A stretch of 64,000 nucleotides of DNA from positions 2,046,001 through 2,110,000 of the forward strand of contig NZ_CP037864.1 of the NCBI RefSeq assembly GCF_004353845.1, in the 5' to 3' direction. The notes beneath the pieces are model-generated. The model made no database searches and had not been told where the DNA came from. It saw nothing but the letters and a program-made list of their open reading frames with translations. Of the stretch, positions 28,876 through 37,360 are shown one piece after another. Position 1 is the first letter of the stretch; each line of letters starts with the position of its first letter. The DNA comes from Citrobacter arsenatis (GTDB lineage Bacteria; Pseudomonadota; Gammaproteobacteria; Enterobacterales; Enterobacteriaceae). The position numbers were made by a program, and so were the translations under genes.

Positions 28876-30165
28876 TTAAATAACTTTTCTCATGCTCCCC
28901 TGCCCGTGGGGGCGCCCTGGGGGCAGTGCTGTTGGCATCTGATTGTTCAGCATGTTGACCTGATCCTGGTTCATGTCGCCAATCCACTTGGAGTAAACCT
29001 CGTACACCATGCGCGCATCTTCATGTCCCATCTGACTCGCTATGAATGACGGGTTCGCTCCGGCCATCAAAGTCCAGCATGCGTAGGTATGCCGTGACTG
29101 ATAAGGATTCCTTTCGCGGATATTGGCAAGTTTAGTGCCTCGCTTCCAGCCATAGGCAATCGAGTTCTTGGAGAAGTAACTGCCTTTCCTGGACGAATAT
29201 GCTGTCGGTGAAAAAACGAAGCGAAGAGATTGCTGCTCAGTTTTTCCGATCTCCCGATGGTGAAATCGAATTTCTTGCTTCGGATTAGCGCCGGTGATTT
29301 CGTATTGTTCCTTTAGTGCATCCAGCGCAGGTTTAAGCAACGTTATCGTCCTTATTCCGGCATCTGTCTTAGGGGGTACAAATACTCGCTTATTCGTCAA
29401 ACTTCTGGATACGTGGATTTCACCTTTTACCAAATCAATGTCTTCCCATGCCAGGGCGCATATCTCGCCCGGCCTCATCCCCGTATGTACGGCAACAATA
29501 ATGATTAATGCCTGGCTACGGGGAAGGGCGGCTATCAGAGCCTGGTACTCATGAAGTAAAAGTGGGTCGGGATCATTTTTAGATAACTTGAGTCGCGACA
29601 CTCCTTCATAAGGAGCATGCAATATAAACTGGCTTCGGTTTGCGAGCTTAAGCATTTCTGATAAAACTGCCATCTGTTTATTGACTGTTGAGGGCGCGCG
29701 GCCCTGCCTGGCCAGATTCGGCATCGCCGGGTTAATAATTGTCCCGGTCAATAACTCCTTTCGGTAATGCAAGATGTCGGCATGCTCAATATCTACCAGA
29801 CGGGTATTTTCTCCGATTACACGTAGTAACGTATTTACGACCGAAGTAAGCGATAGCAGTGTTGCACCAGATACCTCTAAGGCTTTGGTGTCTGTAAAAA
29901 AATCACTTAATTCTTTAAACGTGGTGATTTTTTTGGTTGTGATGAACTTCTTAAGCGCTTTGGATTCCGGGAAACGTTCCGCATAGTCGAACTTACCGAG
30001 CTGTATTTCACTTGTTATGAGCGCGCGAAGATTTCCAGCTTTTTTGATGTTGCTGCTGTTCACCGTCCAGCCGCGAAGGACTTCGCGGCAACGTTTGCCG
30101 CGATAGGTAAATGTGATCCGTATTTTTCCATTATGCAGCTCAACGCCGGTTGGAAAGTCCATCAT
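28876..30165 (-). CDS. Prophage tyrosine-recombinase integrase
   Basis: A 429-residue lambda-type integrase. The N-terminal half has the arm-binding/core-binding regions. The catalytic residues are Arg231 in HTGMRPGEIC, Lys266 in PPKTDAG, the Arg358-His359 box in YQSRHTYACW, His381 in MGHED and Tyr388 or Tyr391 in VYEVYSKW. The start overlaps the xis stop (ATGA), so translation is coupled; ATG 30162 is an alternative. It lies at the left prophage end against phoP and would integrate or excise at a site just upstream of phoP. Confidence 0.93.
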   Translation of the reverse strand: MMDFPTGVELHNGKIRITFTYRGKRCREVLRGWTVNSSNIKKAGNLRALITSEIQLGKFDYAERFPESKALKKFITTKKITTFKELSDFFTDTKALEVSGATLLSLTSVVNTLLRVIGENTRLVDIEHADILHYRKELLTGTIINPAMPNLARQGRAPSTVNKQMAVLSEMLKLANRSQFILHAPYEGVSRLKLSKNDPDPLLLHEYQALIAALPRSQALIIIVAVHTGMRPGEICALAWEDIDLVKGEIHVSRSLTNKRVFVPPKTDAGIRTITLLKPALDALKEQYEITGANPKQEIRFHHREIGKTEQQSLRFVFSPTAYSSRKGSYFSKNSIAYGWKRGTKLANIRERNPYQSRHTYACWTLMAGANPSFIASQMGHEDARMVYEVYSKWIGDMNQDQVNMLNNQMPTALPPGRPHGQGSMRKVI

Positions 30166-30377
30166 GCTTCCTGTACTAATTGGTTAATCTTTGGATAGTT
30201 GTACCAAAGCAGACCTTTAGAATTGTCAGTTTCCCCGAGAGCTGTCAGATGTTTGAAATGCACGCCTTCGATCCACAAATTCAACCGATAACTTTTAATT
30301 TGTCTTTCAGACAAGCCGGTCTTTTCTGTTAGTCGCGCTTCCACCATCCACTCTTCGCTGAAAATGAGTTGCGACAT
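30162..30377 (-). CDS. Excisionase-like protein
   Basis: A 71-residue protein starting MSQLIFSEEWMVEARL with a winged-helix-like stretch (TEKTGLSERQIKSYRLNLW). It overlaps int by 4 nt, the usual position of a lambdoid xis. The start is chosen at ATG 30377, preceded by GGAG; a 14-codon longer frame exists. It would bend DNA at att to favour excision. The name rests on family resemblance and position. Confidence 0.78.
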   Translation of the reverse strand: MSQLIFSEEWMVEARLTEKTGLSERQIKSYRLNLWIEGVHFKHLTALGETDNSKGLLWYNYPKINQLVQEA

Positions 30378-30443
30378 ACATAACTCCGATGCCGCCAGCC
30401 ACAACAATACATGCTGCAACTGGCTGTAAGTGAAAACCTAAAA

Positions 30444-32915
30444 TCAGTTTTTTGTCAGGCGCTGCCAGATTGCAGATACGTATTTGACCTGATGCCGGGC
30501 GTCAGAAAGCGCATTGTGCATGTCGCCTTCAAACGGGATGTCGAAGCGTGGGTTGATACCGACAGATTTACCCAGTTCAACCATGGTCCTTACGTCCCTG
30601 TCATTCCAGAACGGAACAGCGAAGGGAGTTTCTGTTAATGCATATGCGCGGCGGAGAATGACGTTATCAAACGAGCATCCATTACCCCACAGCTGAACAG
30701 TGTGGCTACCGTTAGCAGCATTTTCAGCAATAAAGTCAGCCAGTAGTTCAAGGGTTTCACGCAGCCCCATGGCCTCATCAACCAGAATTGCAGAACGGGC
30801 TTCAGATGATTGTTTCAACCACCACTGAATTGTTGACGCATCCGGTTTCATGCCAAACGACATCGATGATTCAAGACTGACAACCTGGTAAAATTCGGCA
30901 CCAGTGTTACCAGTTGAAGGATCAAAATATACGGCGCCGATAGAGACTATTGGTGCATCAGGACCGCTGCCCATAGTTTCCAAATCAACCATCAGGTGAG
31001 TATAAAAAGCGTTCAGGTGATCCGTATCTATATGGTGAACGGGTTCATTATTCAGGGAAGATGGAGGCTCACCAGTTGCATCCGTGCTTTCAACTGGCAA
31101 AGCTGCTGCTTCGCCCTGAGGCACATCAGGATTGGCTTTGATTTCGCTGTTGTCAGTTTTTTCCATCTGCACATCGCTGGTGGTTTCCTCGGTATTGGCT
31201 TGATGTAATTTTTCTTCGACGGCGCGCTGGCGTACCTGGTCTACGACAGAAAGCGCTGGCGCCGGCTGGTTACCCATCAGGCCATCAATGGAGAAAACAC
31301 CGTTGCCCATGTTGGCGATTTCTGGTTGCTCGGTTATTGCCTTCTGTTCAGCTGTGGACTTCTCTTTAATCTCGTTTTCCCAGCTTTTTTCTGGTACGTG
31401 ACCGGCTGCCGCCAGGGTTTCTTCAGTTGGGTGCTGGTGGTCGGTTTCAGTCAGGTTTTTGTTGATGTAACGGCTCAGCAGTTCCGGGAAATGGTGAGTG
31501 TTTTCTTCTGCACTACGAATAAGCGCGAAAATAGCGGCGCGGGAATAATCCAGGATGCCAGCGCGTTTGCGCAGGGCGGCGGACCACTCTTTGAACGGGC
31601 TTTCGTTTTTAGAAATGATCTCTTTTGCACGACGGAAAACGCCACCAGGAATATCGTAGATGTTGAAATCCATTGGAAGTGTGGCCAGCGCAATATCAAT
31701 GTCCAGAGTATCCAGCGTGTGGACAAGTTGCGGGTTGCGATCGGTCTTATTGCCTCCACCAGCGTTGGTTCCGGAGTCAGTGCGTTGAATCTGCGACACA
31801 CGATTGCCCTTACACCACTCTTTAACCAGCAGCCCACGGTCAATGTGTTCAGTGTTGAACCAGGCCTTAAAGAACTGAATGACGGTGACCAGATCAACTC
31901 GTTTTCCATCAACCGGAAAAACGGTTTTCAGCGCGCTGACAATCTTCCAGATATCGATCTCTGGCGCTTTCCTGAATGGTTCTACATTCTCGGAGGCAAG
32001 CAGCAGGTTCTGCACATAGCTGTTATCCACATCCAGCTCGAGTTCTTGAATGGTTTTCTTCTGCTCAGTATCAATATGGTAAGCATATTCTTCAGAAATA
32101 AACTGAGCTAAGAGGCGCTGGCGTAGCGGCAGAGTCGCAACGGTAATAAGCTCTGGCGTTACAGGTGGAGTGGCATGTTCATCACCCGCAACTCCTGCTT
32201 TCTTTTGATTAACCCACTCCTGAACGGTAAGAGCTCGCTTTTCTGGTTCTGCAATCCATTCGGTAATAAATTGCTCAAATGAAGCAACGGTATAGACCTG
32301 CTCACGGTCGAAGACTTCTTTTACAGCGCTTGCCAGCTTCCACTCGACATGAGCAGAAAGCTCTTTCACCGCTGGCACATTCGCAACGGCTTGTAACAGG
32401 TTTTGCACATAGAGATCATTTTCGTCCAGTTCCATTTGTCCGATCTGGATGTGCTGCGCTTCACTGATTTCCTTCTCTTCAGTGTCATTGACCAGGTGCG
32501 CAATCAGTCGCTGAGACAGGCGCAGGCGAGATATTGGGCGGAGCAACTCTGGTGCATCGCTGGTGGGTACATTGGCACTGGTAGTTTCAGGTTTTTGCTG
32601 GCTGGAAGTCTCCTGATTTTCATCATCAGGCCTCTGTTTCAGTTGCCACGTCTGCTGGTCTTCTGCCAGTTCGTAACGATCGCACCATGTGTCATCAAGT
32701 GTGCTTTCCTCAGGAAGATCGTCAACAACAAACCAGTTGGTGCGGACTGGTAATTGATAATCGGCACCACGACCGACGGCAATACCATTGTCTTCGAGAA
32801 TATTGAGGATTTCGCGTTCTGCACGGGAATCTGATTTCGCAGAGAACCAGCAAAACAGGTTTTTTGCCTCAGTAGCTTTCGCTTTGGCTTTAATAAGATA
32901 CGCATACGTTAACAT
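30444..32915 (-). CDS. RecE-like / DEDD-family exonuclease fusion
   Basis: An 823-residue protein. The N-terminal and middle parts resemble the N-terminal region of prophage RecE (exonuclease VIII), including DRGLLVKEWCKGNRVSQI and the TDSGTNAGGGNKTDR stretch. Two copies of a roughly 115-residue module occur in tandem (LSQRLIAHLV...DLYVQNLLQA and LRQRLLAQFI...SYVQNLLLAS). A linker precedes a C-terminal DnaQ-like DEDDh domain with MVDLETMGSGPDAPIVSIG and HNALSDARHQ. The RecE nuclease domain is absent. The start is at MLTYAYLIKAK (32915), typical of the family; the frame opens 25 codons earlier. It probably acts in phage recombination or DNA degradation. Confidence 0.8.
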   Translation of the reverse strand: MLTYAYLIKAKAKATEAKNLFCWFSAKSDSRAEREILNILEDNGIAVGRGADYQLPVRTNWFVVDDLPEESTLDDTWCDRYELAEDQQTWQLKQRPDDENQETSSQQKPETTSANVPTSDAPELLRPISRLRLSQRLIAHLVNDTEEKEISEAQHIQIGQMELDENDLYVQNLLQAVANVPAVKELSAHVEWKLASAVKEVFDREQVYTVASFEQFITEWIAEPEKRALTVQEWVNQKKAGVAGDEHATPPVTPELITVATLPLRQRLLAQFISEEYAYHIDTEQKKTIQELELDVDNSYVQNLLLASENVEPFRKAPEIDIWKIVSALKTVFPVDGKRVDLVTVIQFFKAWFNTEHIDRGLLVKEWCKGNRVSQIQRTDSGTNAGGGNKTDRNPQLVHTLDTLDIDIALATLPMDFNIYDIPGGVFRRAKEIISKNESPFKEWSAALRKRAGILDYSRAAIFALIRSAEENTHHFPELLSRYINKNLTETDHQHPTEETLAAAGHVPEKSWENEIKEKSTAEQKAITEQPEIANMGNGVFSIDGLMGNQPAPALSVVDQVRQRAVEEKLHQANTEETTSDVQMEKTDNSEIKANPDVPQGEAAALPVESTDATGEPPSSLNNEPVHHIDTDHLNAFYTHLMVDLETMGSGPDAPIVSIGAVYFDPSTGNTGAEFYQVVSLESSMSFGMKPDASTIQWWLKQSSEARSAILVDEAMGLRETLELLADFIAENAANGSHTVQLWGNGCSFDNVILRRAYALTETPFAVPFWNDRDVRTMVELGKSVGINPRFDIPFEGDMHNALSDARHQVKYVSAIWQRLTKN

Positions 32916-33056
32916 TGCGTTCGGGCTCCATTGGATTGTAAGATACCCGGCAGCTGATGATCGCCGCCTAAGGTAGTGGTTATTGGTCAAAACTCGTTCC
33001 GGAAAGCTTTGGTCGGCTGACCGGGTACTTAACCCGCCTTGCGCGGGTTTTGTGCT

Positions 33057-33395
33057 TTATGGGGTAGGGGATTTTCCCTGCGCCAGCTGTGCGACGGGAA
33101 CCCACTCCAGAGCATTCAGCACGGGTTCAAATGAATCAGGCGTGTGAGTAACGGCGCGAACGACGTCAGCCACGCTGGGATTTGCTTTGCGAAGGTGGTA
33201 TCCGCCACCAGCGCCACGCTGGCTGGTTACGATTTCACTGCTGCGCAGCTTCGAGAAAATCTGCTCGAGATAAGACACAGACAGCTTTGATTCTTTACTG
33301 ATAGATGCGATGGAAACCGGACTGCCGTTGTAAATCCTGTTGAGGATGGCAACGACCTGAACAGATGCCACCACACGTTTCATTCCAAACTCCAT
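33057..33395 (-). CDS. Rrf2-family regulator without Fe-S cysteines
   Basis: A 112-residue winged-helix protein of the Rrf2/IscR family. The HTH region is SIASISKESKLSVSYLEQIFSKL, followed by the wing QRGAGGGYHLRKA. The cluster-binding cysteines of IscR are missing and the protein ends shortly after the DNA-binding domain, so it does not look like an Fe-S sensor. The start ATG 33395 has AAGGAAG upstream. It lies in the leftward early operon between the exonuclease and small ORFs; the target is unknown. Confidence 0.7.
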   Translation of the reverse strand: MEFGMKRVVASVQVVAILNRIYNGSPVSIASISKESKLSVSYLEQIFSKLRSSEIVTSQRGAGGGYHLRKANPSVADVVRAVTHTPDSFEPVLNALEWVPVAQLAQGKSPTP

Positions 33396-33440
33396 AGTCA
33401 CTTCCTTACTGATGCTGGCAACAGCCATTGGTCAAACTCG

Positions 33441-33581
33441 TTATGAACGAACTGCAGTCTGTTGGTCGGCAGACGGGTCGCCCTTCTGTGCGAGCATGTA
33501 GCAAATTAGTCGAATGATTACTTCAATGCGGTTTAGATGTACGGCCTGACACCGCACTGGTTTACGTGCGAAATCAATCAT
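33441..33581 (-). CDS. Small phage protein, 46 residues
   Basis: A short ORF beginning MIDFARKPVRCQAVHLNR and ending TAVRS, with AAGGAAACC eight bases before the ATG. It lies in the leftward early operon where lambdoid phages keep small host-takeover proteins. I do not recognise a function. A possible amphipathic segment (VIIRLICYML) is present. Confidence 0.5.
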   Translation of the reverse strand: MIDFARKPVRCQAVHLNRIEVIIRLICYMLAQKGDPSADQQTAVRS

Positions 33582-33668
33582 TTTGGTTTCCTTGTTTTAC
33601 CGGTCATTTCTCCATTTCAGGCTCGGTGGTAAGCTGGTATTTCCCATCTAGCCAGCAAGGACATAAAA

Positions 33669-33983
33669 ATGGCCGCTCGACCAATAAGTGTTTTTTGGTT
33701 CAAGAACCGCGCACAGTATGATTCCTGTAAAGAAGTTCTGACCGATTCGTGGGTATTACCTGATGACTATCGGGACTGGCTCATCCGTTTCAATCAAATG
33801 ATTGAGCGTTACGAACGTAGCGGTATCCAAGTTATTAAAATAGAGATAGAGCCCAACGAGTTCTCCGTTTGGTGCCTCTCCAATGGCTGTGAAATAAGCA
33901 CCAAGAGCTGCAACGATTTCGCTGTTTTCCATGGCAGTAGCTATGCGATCCGCGACAGAGAACTTGATAGGGGATATGACTAA
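33669..33983 (+). CDS. Hypothetical protein, 104 residues
   Basis: The ORF starts MAARPISVFWFKNR with AAGGA nine bases before ATG. The sequence is rich in aromatic residues and looks folded (QVIKIEIEPNEFSVWCLSNG). I have an uncertain memory of similar phage/plasmid proteins of unknown function. It runs against the leftward early operon and overlaps an 88-residue ORF on the other strand, so only one of the two is likely to be real. Confidence 0.5.
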   Translation: MAARPISVFWFKNRAQYDSCKEVLTDSWVLPDDYRDWLIRFNQMIERYERSGIQVIKIEIEPNEFSVWCLSNGCEISTKSCNDFAVFHGSSYAIRDRELDRGYD

Positions 33984-34022
33984 GCAAACCTTGCCTCCAA
34001 CTTTAGTTATTTCGATCCTCAT
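33756..34022 (-). CDS. Possible leftward early gene, 88 residues
   Basis: An ORF starting MRIEITKVGGKVCLV with GAGGGAAA before the ATG. Its ATG overlaps the stop of the upstream 40-residue ORF (ATGA), suggesting coupling, and it points the way expected from the operator cluster at 34225-34263. It conflicts with the plus-strand ORF 33669-33983. No function recognised. Confidence 0.4.
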   Translation of the reverse strand: MRIEITKVGGKVCLVISPIKFSVADRIATAMENSEIVAALGAYFTAIGEAPNGELVGLYLYFNNLDTATFVTLNHLIETDEPVPIVIR

Positions 34023-34141
34023 AATGTTTCCCTCAACATTCTGTCCCTGTGTCCAGTAACAGTGATACAGGGGGGTTCTTCATTTAGCCTTATCGCTGGC
34101 AAGCGGAACGGTACTGACTGCTGCGCATTAATGTTCGCCAT
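34019..34141 (-). CDS. Possible first gene of leftward operon, 40 residues
   Basis: A small ORF, MANINAQQSVPFRLPAIRL onward, ending RETL, preceded by GGATGAG. It is the first ORF downstream of the left operator cluster and is joined to the next ORF by ATGA. It is too short to be certain; position and coupling are the main support. Confidence 0.35.
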   Translation of the reverse strand: MANINAQQSVPFRLPAIRLNEEPPCITVTGHRDRMLRETL

Positions 34142-34224
34142 CTCATCCGGTGATTCGTATGCCGCCGGCAGCTACTTCGTGGGCGTCCTGCCTAGATGAC
34201 GTTTTTCAAACTGTGTTTATATTT

Positions 34225-34263
34225 AAACTCTAAATGTGTTTGAAAGTCAACACATCATGTGTT
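34225..34263. promoter_or_regulatory. Left operator cluster (OL-like)
   Basis: Two repressor-site-like dyads: AACACAT-C-ATGTGTT at 34249-34263 (perfect 7-1-7 palindrome) and AAACTCTAAATGTGTTT at 34225-34241. The same motif recurs upstream of cro, so the two clusters bracket the repressor gene as OL and OR do in lambda. Confidence 0.65.
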
Positions 34264-34359
34264 TAAGGTGGCGTGGATGATAACGATATGGGAAAAGGGA
34301 AGGTGAAAGGCATAAAAAAACCAGCCAAGTAGGCTGGTTAGATTGTTAAAAATTGTAGC

Positions 34360-34740
34360 TTAATCGTCAGTTGGCTTTAATCGTCCCCGAAGGTACTTCT
34401 CGACATACTCATCAATTTCTTTCAGCCGCAATTGAAAGGTATCGATCATTCTGTCTTGTTCAGACTCCGGCAACTGGTCAAAAAGAGTAATCAACTTACG
34501 ATGTTTTGGCGTTAACCATGATTCGGCGTGATCATCACCAAACATTAGTTCAGCAGGGCTAATTCCGAGAGCTTTAGATATCGTTATAGCGTCGTCAACG
34601 CCCACATTGCGGCGACCCGCTTCATAGTTCCCGATGCGTGACTGAGCCCACCCACATAACTCTGCGAGTTTAGATTGCGACATATTTTTCTGTTCGCGTA
34701 GCTGCTTCAGTCTGGCGGCAATTGCAGTGTTTATATTCAT
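34360..34740 (-). CDS. CI-like prophage repressor, short form
   Basis: A 126-residue protein with an N-terminal HTH_3 domain (about 8-65: LKQLREQKNMSQSKLAELCGWAQSRIGNYEAG). A C-terminal helical tail follows with no LexA/CI-type S24 peptidase domain and no Ala-Gly cleavage site. It should therefore not be cleaved by RecA and probably needs an antirepressor for induction, as in Gifsy-type phages. It is divergent from the Cro-like gene across three operator-like dyads. Confidence 0.82.
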   Translation of the reverse strand: MNINTAIAARLKQLREQKNMSQSKLAELCGWAQSRIGNYEAGRRNVGVDDAITISKALGISPAELMFGDDHAESWLTPKHRKLITLFDQLPESEQDRMIDTFQLRLKEIDEYVEKYLRGRLKPTDD

Positions 34741-34751
34741 TACTGATTTTT

Positions 34752-34838
34752 ACCACGTTACGTGTTAACGCTCAAAGAACGTTTCGTCTTGACTATCTAA
34801 CACATTGTGTGTTTAATTCGGCTAAACACTAAATGTGA
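34752..34838. promoter_or_regulatory. Right operator cluster (OR-like)
   Basis: Three related dyads between the repressor and cro: ACCACGT-T-ACGTGTT (34752-34766), AACACAT-T-GTGTGTT (34799-34813) and the weaker AAACACTAAATGTGA (34824-34838). They match the left cluster motif. TTGACT at 34789-34794 may be a -35 for rightward transcription. Confidence 0.65.
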
Positions 34839-34845
34839 GGACAAG

Positions 34846-35058
34846 ATGAACAACATCGCCAAAGAACGGCAAGCGCTCGGTTTAACTCAAGAGCAATTAG
34901 CCAAATTATTCGGGTGGCGTCAGTCAAGGCTCTCAAATTATGAGAACGGAACACGTCAGCCTGGCCTACCGGAATGCAGATTGATTGTGGAGAAGCTTAA
35001 CGAGTTAGGGCGCACCTGCTCTCTTGATAGTGTATTTCCACCACAAAGCGAGGTCTGA
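34846..35058 (+). CDS. Cro-like regulator
   Basis: A 70-residue HTH_3 protein (MNNIAKERQALGLTQEQLAKLF, with GWRQSRLSNYENG recognition-helix region). It is divergently placed from the repressor and preceded by GAGGACAAG. The start is ATG 34846; the frame opens 13 codons earlier inside the operator region. It would favour lytic growth by blocking repressor synthesis. Confidence 0.8.
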   Translation: MNNIAKERQALGLTQEQLAKLFGWRQSRLSNYENGTRQPGLPECRLIVEKLNELGRTCSLDSVFPPQSEV

Positions 35059-35061
35059 AAG

Positions 35062-35616
35062 ATGCAATCAGTAGCTTATACCCATAATAAACCACGAGTA
35101 GCCGCTGCGGTGAAATCGCAAAATCAATTTAAACCCCAGCGACGTGACAGTATCCAGCACCGTGCCATATTGGCCGCCGTTCGTGAATGGGAATCGACAT
35201 TACCAGGACAGGCACAGGAACGGATCGCTCAGCTGGTGGCTGAAGAGTGGGCCAAAGCAGATGGGCGCGGAATTGCTGTTAATAAGCAGAATTTATTCCG
35301 ATATCTGAAAAATGAAGGGGGGTCAGAAAAGTACACGGCTTACGTTATGCAGCTGTCAGACTCAATCATTGCTGCTATGCCAGTTCAGATTGCCAGGAAG
35401 CACGGGTTAAGTAATGCGAGCACAGAAGCGGAGCTGGTGGCGAACGCTATCAAAGAGTGCAGTGAGGCACACCATGCGAAATTAATTGGCGCTCCATTAC
35501 AAAAGCTCGAGAAGGAAATTCGTGAGGCGGCAATCGCATTGTTCAACATGCTACCTGCTGACGCGGTGGGACCACTACTGGCGAGTATAAGCGCCGTAGC
35601 GCCGCAATTGTTTTAA
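35062..35616 (+). CDS. Phage regulatory protein, YdaT/CII-like
   Basis: A 184-residue protein directly after cro (3-nt gap). The stretch AQLVAEEWAKADGRGIAVNKQNLFRYLKNE resembles the YdaT/CII-like family found in this slot of lambdoid prophages. The C-terminal half is predicted helical. By position it is a rightward early regulator, either a CII-type activator or a YdaT-type growth inhibitor. The family call is moderately sure, the function is not. Confidence 0.55.
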   Translation: MQSVAYTHNKPRVAAAVKSQNQFKPQRRDSIQHRAILAAVREWESTLPGQAQERIAQLVAEEWAKADGRGIAVNKQNLFRYLKNEGGSEKYTAYVMQLSDSIIAAMPVQIARKHGLSNASTEAELVANAIKECSEAHHAKLIGAPLQKLEKEIREAAIALFNMLPADAVGPLLASISAVAPQLF

Positions 35617-35664
35617 TCGAGTTTTGACCTATGACCATTATTACTGCAACTCGCGGGGTGAAGT

Positions 35665-36780
35665 ATGCCTAATCCTTTGGCTAAGGCCATGCCTAAGAGT
35701 AAGGCTAGTAACGAGCCTTACCGTAAGGTGAAGATCACCATGTGGGATGATCCTAAGTTTCGAGCCTTATCACCACTCCCGCCAAGTGGGCAGAGTCTGT
35801 TTATTTACCTGCTTACAGGTCCATTCACAGGGATTATTCCCGGGCTTTATAAGGCGGGAAGGGCGGCTATGGCCGAAGAATTAAACTGGGATGTCGAAGC
35901 CTTCGACTTAGCCTTAGGTGAAGCCATAGCGTTAGGTATGGTGGAAGCCGATCTTAAAGCCAGAGTTTTTTGGTTGCCTAATGCGGTGAAACATAATCCG
36001 CCAGCATCAGTAAACGTGATCAAATCCTGGGCAAGATCGTTTGAATTACTGCCCGAATGTTCACTGAAAGATAAAGCTTATGAAGCTCTCAAAGTCGCCT
36101 GCTTCGGGGTTTCTGACGCTATGGGGATGGCTTTTGATAAGGCTTTCGCCTTGCCTAAGGATAAGGCTAAGTCTTTGGCTAAACCTTTGCCATCAGGTAT
36201 CCAGAAAGCAGTTAGCAGTAAACAGATCTTAAACCCCTCTCTTAACGCGGGCGCGATGAAAAATCCGAATGGGGAGGAACTGCCATCCCCGTCCATGCCC
36301 CGGTACCTGGACGGTGTTGATGAACCGATCGGGAAATTCAGCATGGCAGATAGCTGGCTTCCCTCCAGAGACTTCCGACAGCGCGCCGCATCGTGGGGTA
36401 TCTCCCTGCCTGAACCAGATTACCTTCTGACTGAACTCGCAGAATTCACCGCGTATTGGGAGTCGGAAGGGAAAGTTTTTACTCAAATCCAGTGGGAACA
36501 AAAATTTGCCCGACATGTAGCCCGGGTGAGAACGCAGGTAAAACCAGAAACCGGAGGTAACAGTCATGTGGGAGCAGGATCAGAACCAACAGCATCCCGG
36601 GCAGTTCAGCAAATTCAGTCAGCACACGCAGAGTGGCGCCGCAGGAATGGACTTGATGGCGACGGAAACAGCCTGGCGACTGTGGCAGGTCATGGGGGAG
36701 GTGTATTCGAACCGATGGACCCAGAAGAACGGGGCGGAGCCTTCGCCTATCTGGATAGCCCAGATAGGTTCGATGACTGA
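35665..36780 (+). CDS. Phage replication protein O, DnaT-like C-terminus
   Basis: A 371-residue protein. The N-terminal winged-helix-like region has KVKITMWDDPKFRALSPLPPSGQ and LYKAGRAAMAEEL. A low-complexity linker rich in Ala/Lys/Pro (about 150-190) follows, then a DnaT-like ssDNA-binding segment ADSWLPSRDFRQRAASWGI...ELAEFTAYWESEGKVFTQIQWEQKFARHV. It probably binds the phage origin and recruits helicase. Its last 215 nt overlap the P gene in another frame. The linker coding region contains many repeated GCCTAAG/GGCTAAG words. Confidence 0.8.
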   Translation: MPNPLAKAMPKSKASNEPYRKVKITMWDDPKFRALSPLPPSGQSLFIYLLTGPFTGIIPGLYKAGRAAMAEELNWDVEAFDLALGEAIALGMVEADLKARVFWLPNAVKHNPPASVNVIKSWARSFELLPECSLKDKAYEALKVACFGVSDAMGMAFDKAFALPKDKAKSLAKPLPSGIQKAVSSKQILNPSLNAGAMKNPNGEELPSPSMPRYLDGVDEPIGKFSMADSWLPSRDFRQRAASWGISLPEPDYLLTELAEFTAYWESEGKVFTQIQWEQKFARHVARVRTQVKPETGGNSHVGAGSEPTASRAVQQIQSAHAEWRRRNGLDGDGNSLATVAGHGGGVFEPMDPEERGGAFAYLDSPDRFDD

Positions 36781-37237
36781 ACCTCAAATTCGGCTGGTCT
36801 GTCAGCAATGCATGGAGCGCTGCGCGATGGGAAATACATGGCCGCCTGACCTGGCTGAGTTTGTTTCTCTGGTTTCAGAGAGTGGGGCGAATCCATTCGG
36901 ACTGAAATCGGAGCAGGTTATGACGGAATACCGGCGCTGGCGCAATGAGTCATATCGGTATTCAGGAAGCGATAAATATCCATGGCCTCAGCCCGTGCTG
37001 TATCACATCTGCATTGAAATGCGGAGAACGGGCGTAGAACGACAAATGACAGAGGGGGAGCTGAAACGACTGGCAGAAAAGTTACTCACGAAGTGGTCGA
37101 AGCATGTTGGTAATGGACTAAGTGTCCCACCAATTCGACGTCAACTGGAAGCGCCGCGCCATCCGGCAGGACCAACGCCAGCACAATTACTGATAGATGA
37201 ATACAGGCGTCGAAAAGCGGCAGGATTAACAAATTGA
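36566..37237 (+). CDS. Phage replication protein P-like
   Basis: A 223-residue protein downstream of the O-like gene. It contains an aromatic-rich core (TAWRLWQVMGEVYSNRW, CAMGNTWPPDLAEFVSL, YRYSGSDKYPWPQPVLYHIC) like lambda-P-type helicase loaders. The start ATG 36566 has a strong GGAGG eight bases upstream although it lies inside the O gene; later ATGs at 36647 and 36656 would shorten the overlap. The ars island begins right after it. Confidence 0.7.
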   Translation: MWEQDQNQQHPGQFSKFSQHTQSGAAGMDLMATETAWRLWQVMGEVYSNRWTQKNGAEPSPIWIAQIGSMTEPQIRLVCQQCMERCAMGNTWPPDLAEFVSLVSESGANPFGLKSEQVMTEYRRWRNESYRYSGSDKYPWPQPVLYHICIEMRRTGVERQMTEGELKRLAEKLLTKWSKHVGNGLSVPPIRRQLEAPRHPAGPTPAQLLIDEYRRRKAAGLTN

Positions 37238-37281
37238 ATAATGAACAATCAGTAAATCTGATATTAAAACCACATAGCCAT

Positions 37282-37304
37282 CATATTCGAATTTTCGAAT
37301 GTGA
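37282..37304. promoter_or_regulatory. ArsR operator upstream of arsR
   Basis: ATTCGAA-TT-TTCGAAT is a perfect inverted repeat (37285-37300) within a 23-bp sequence that recurs almost intact at 37729-37751. It lies 57 bp before the arsR ATG. Assignment to ArsR is inference from position. Confidence 0.65.
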
Positions 37305-37360
37305 TGGTTGACGACACTCAACTATTGCAGGAAACTACGGAGAGAATTCAGGAGACTAAA

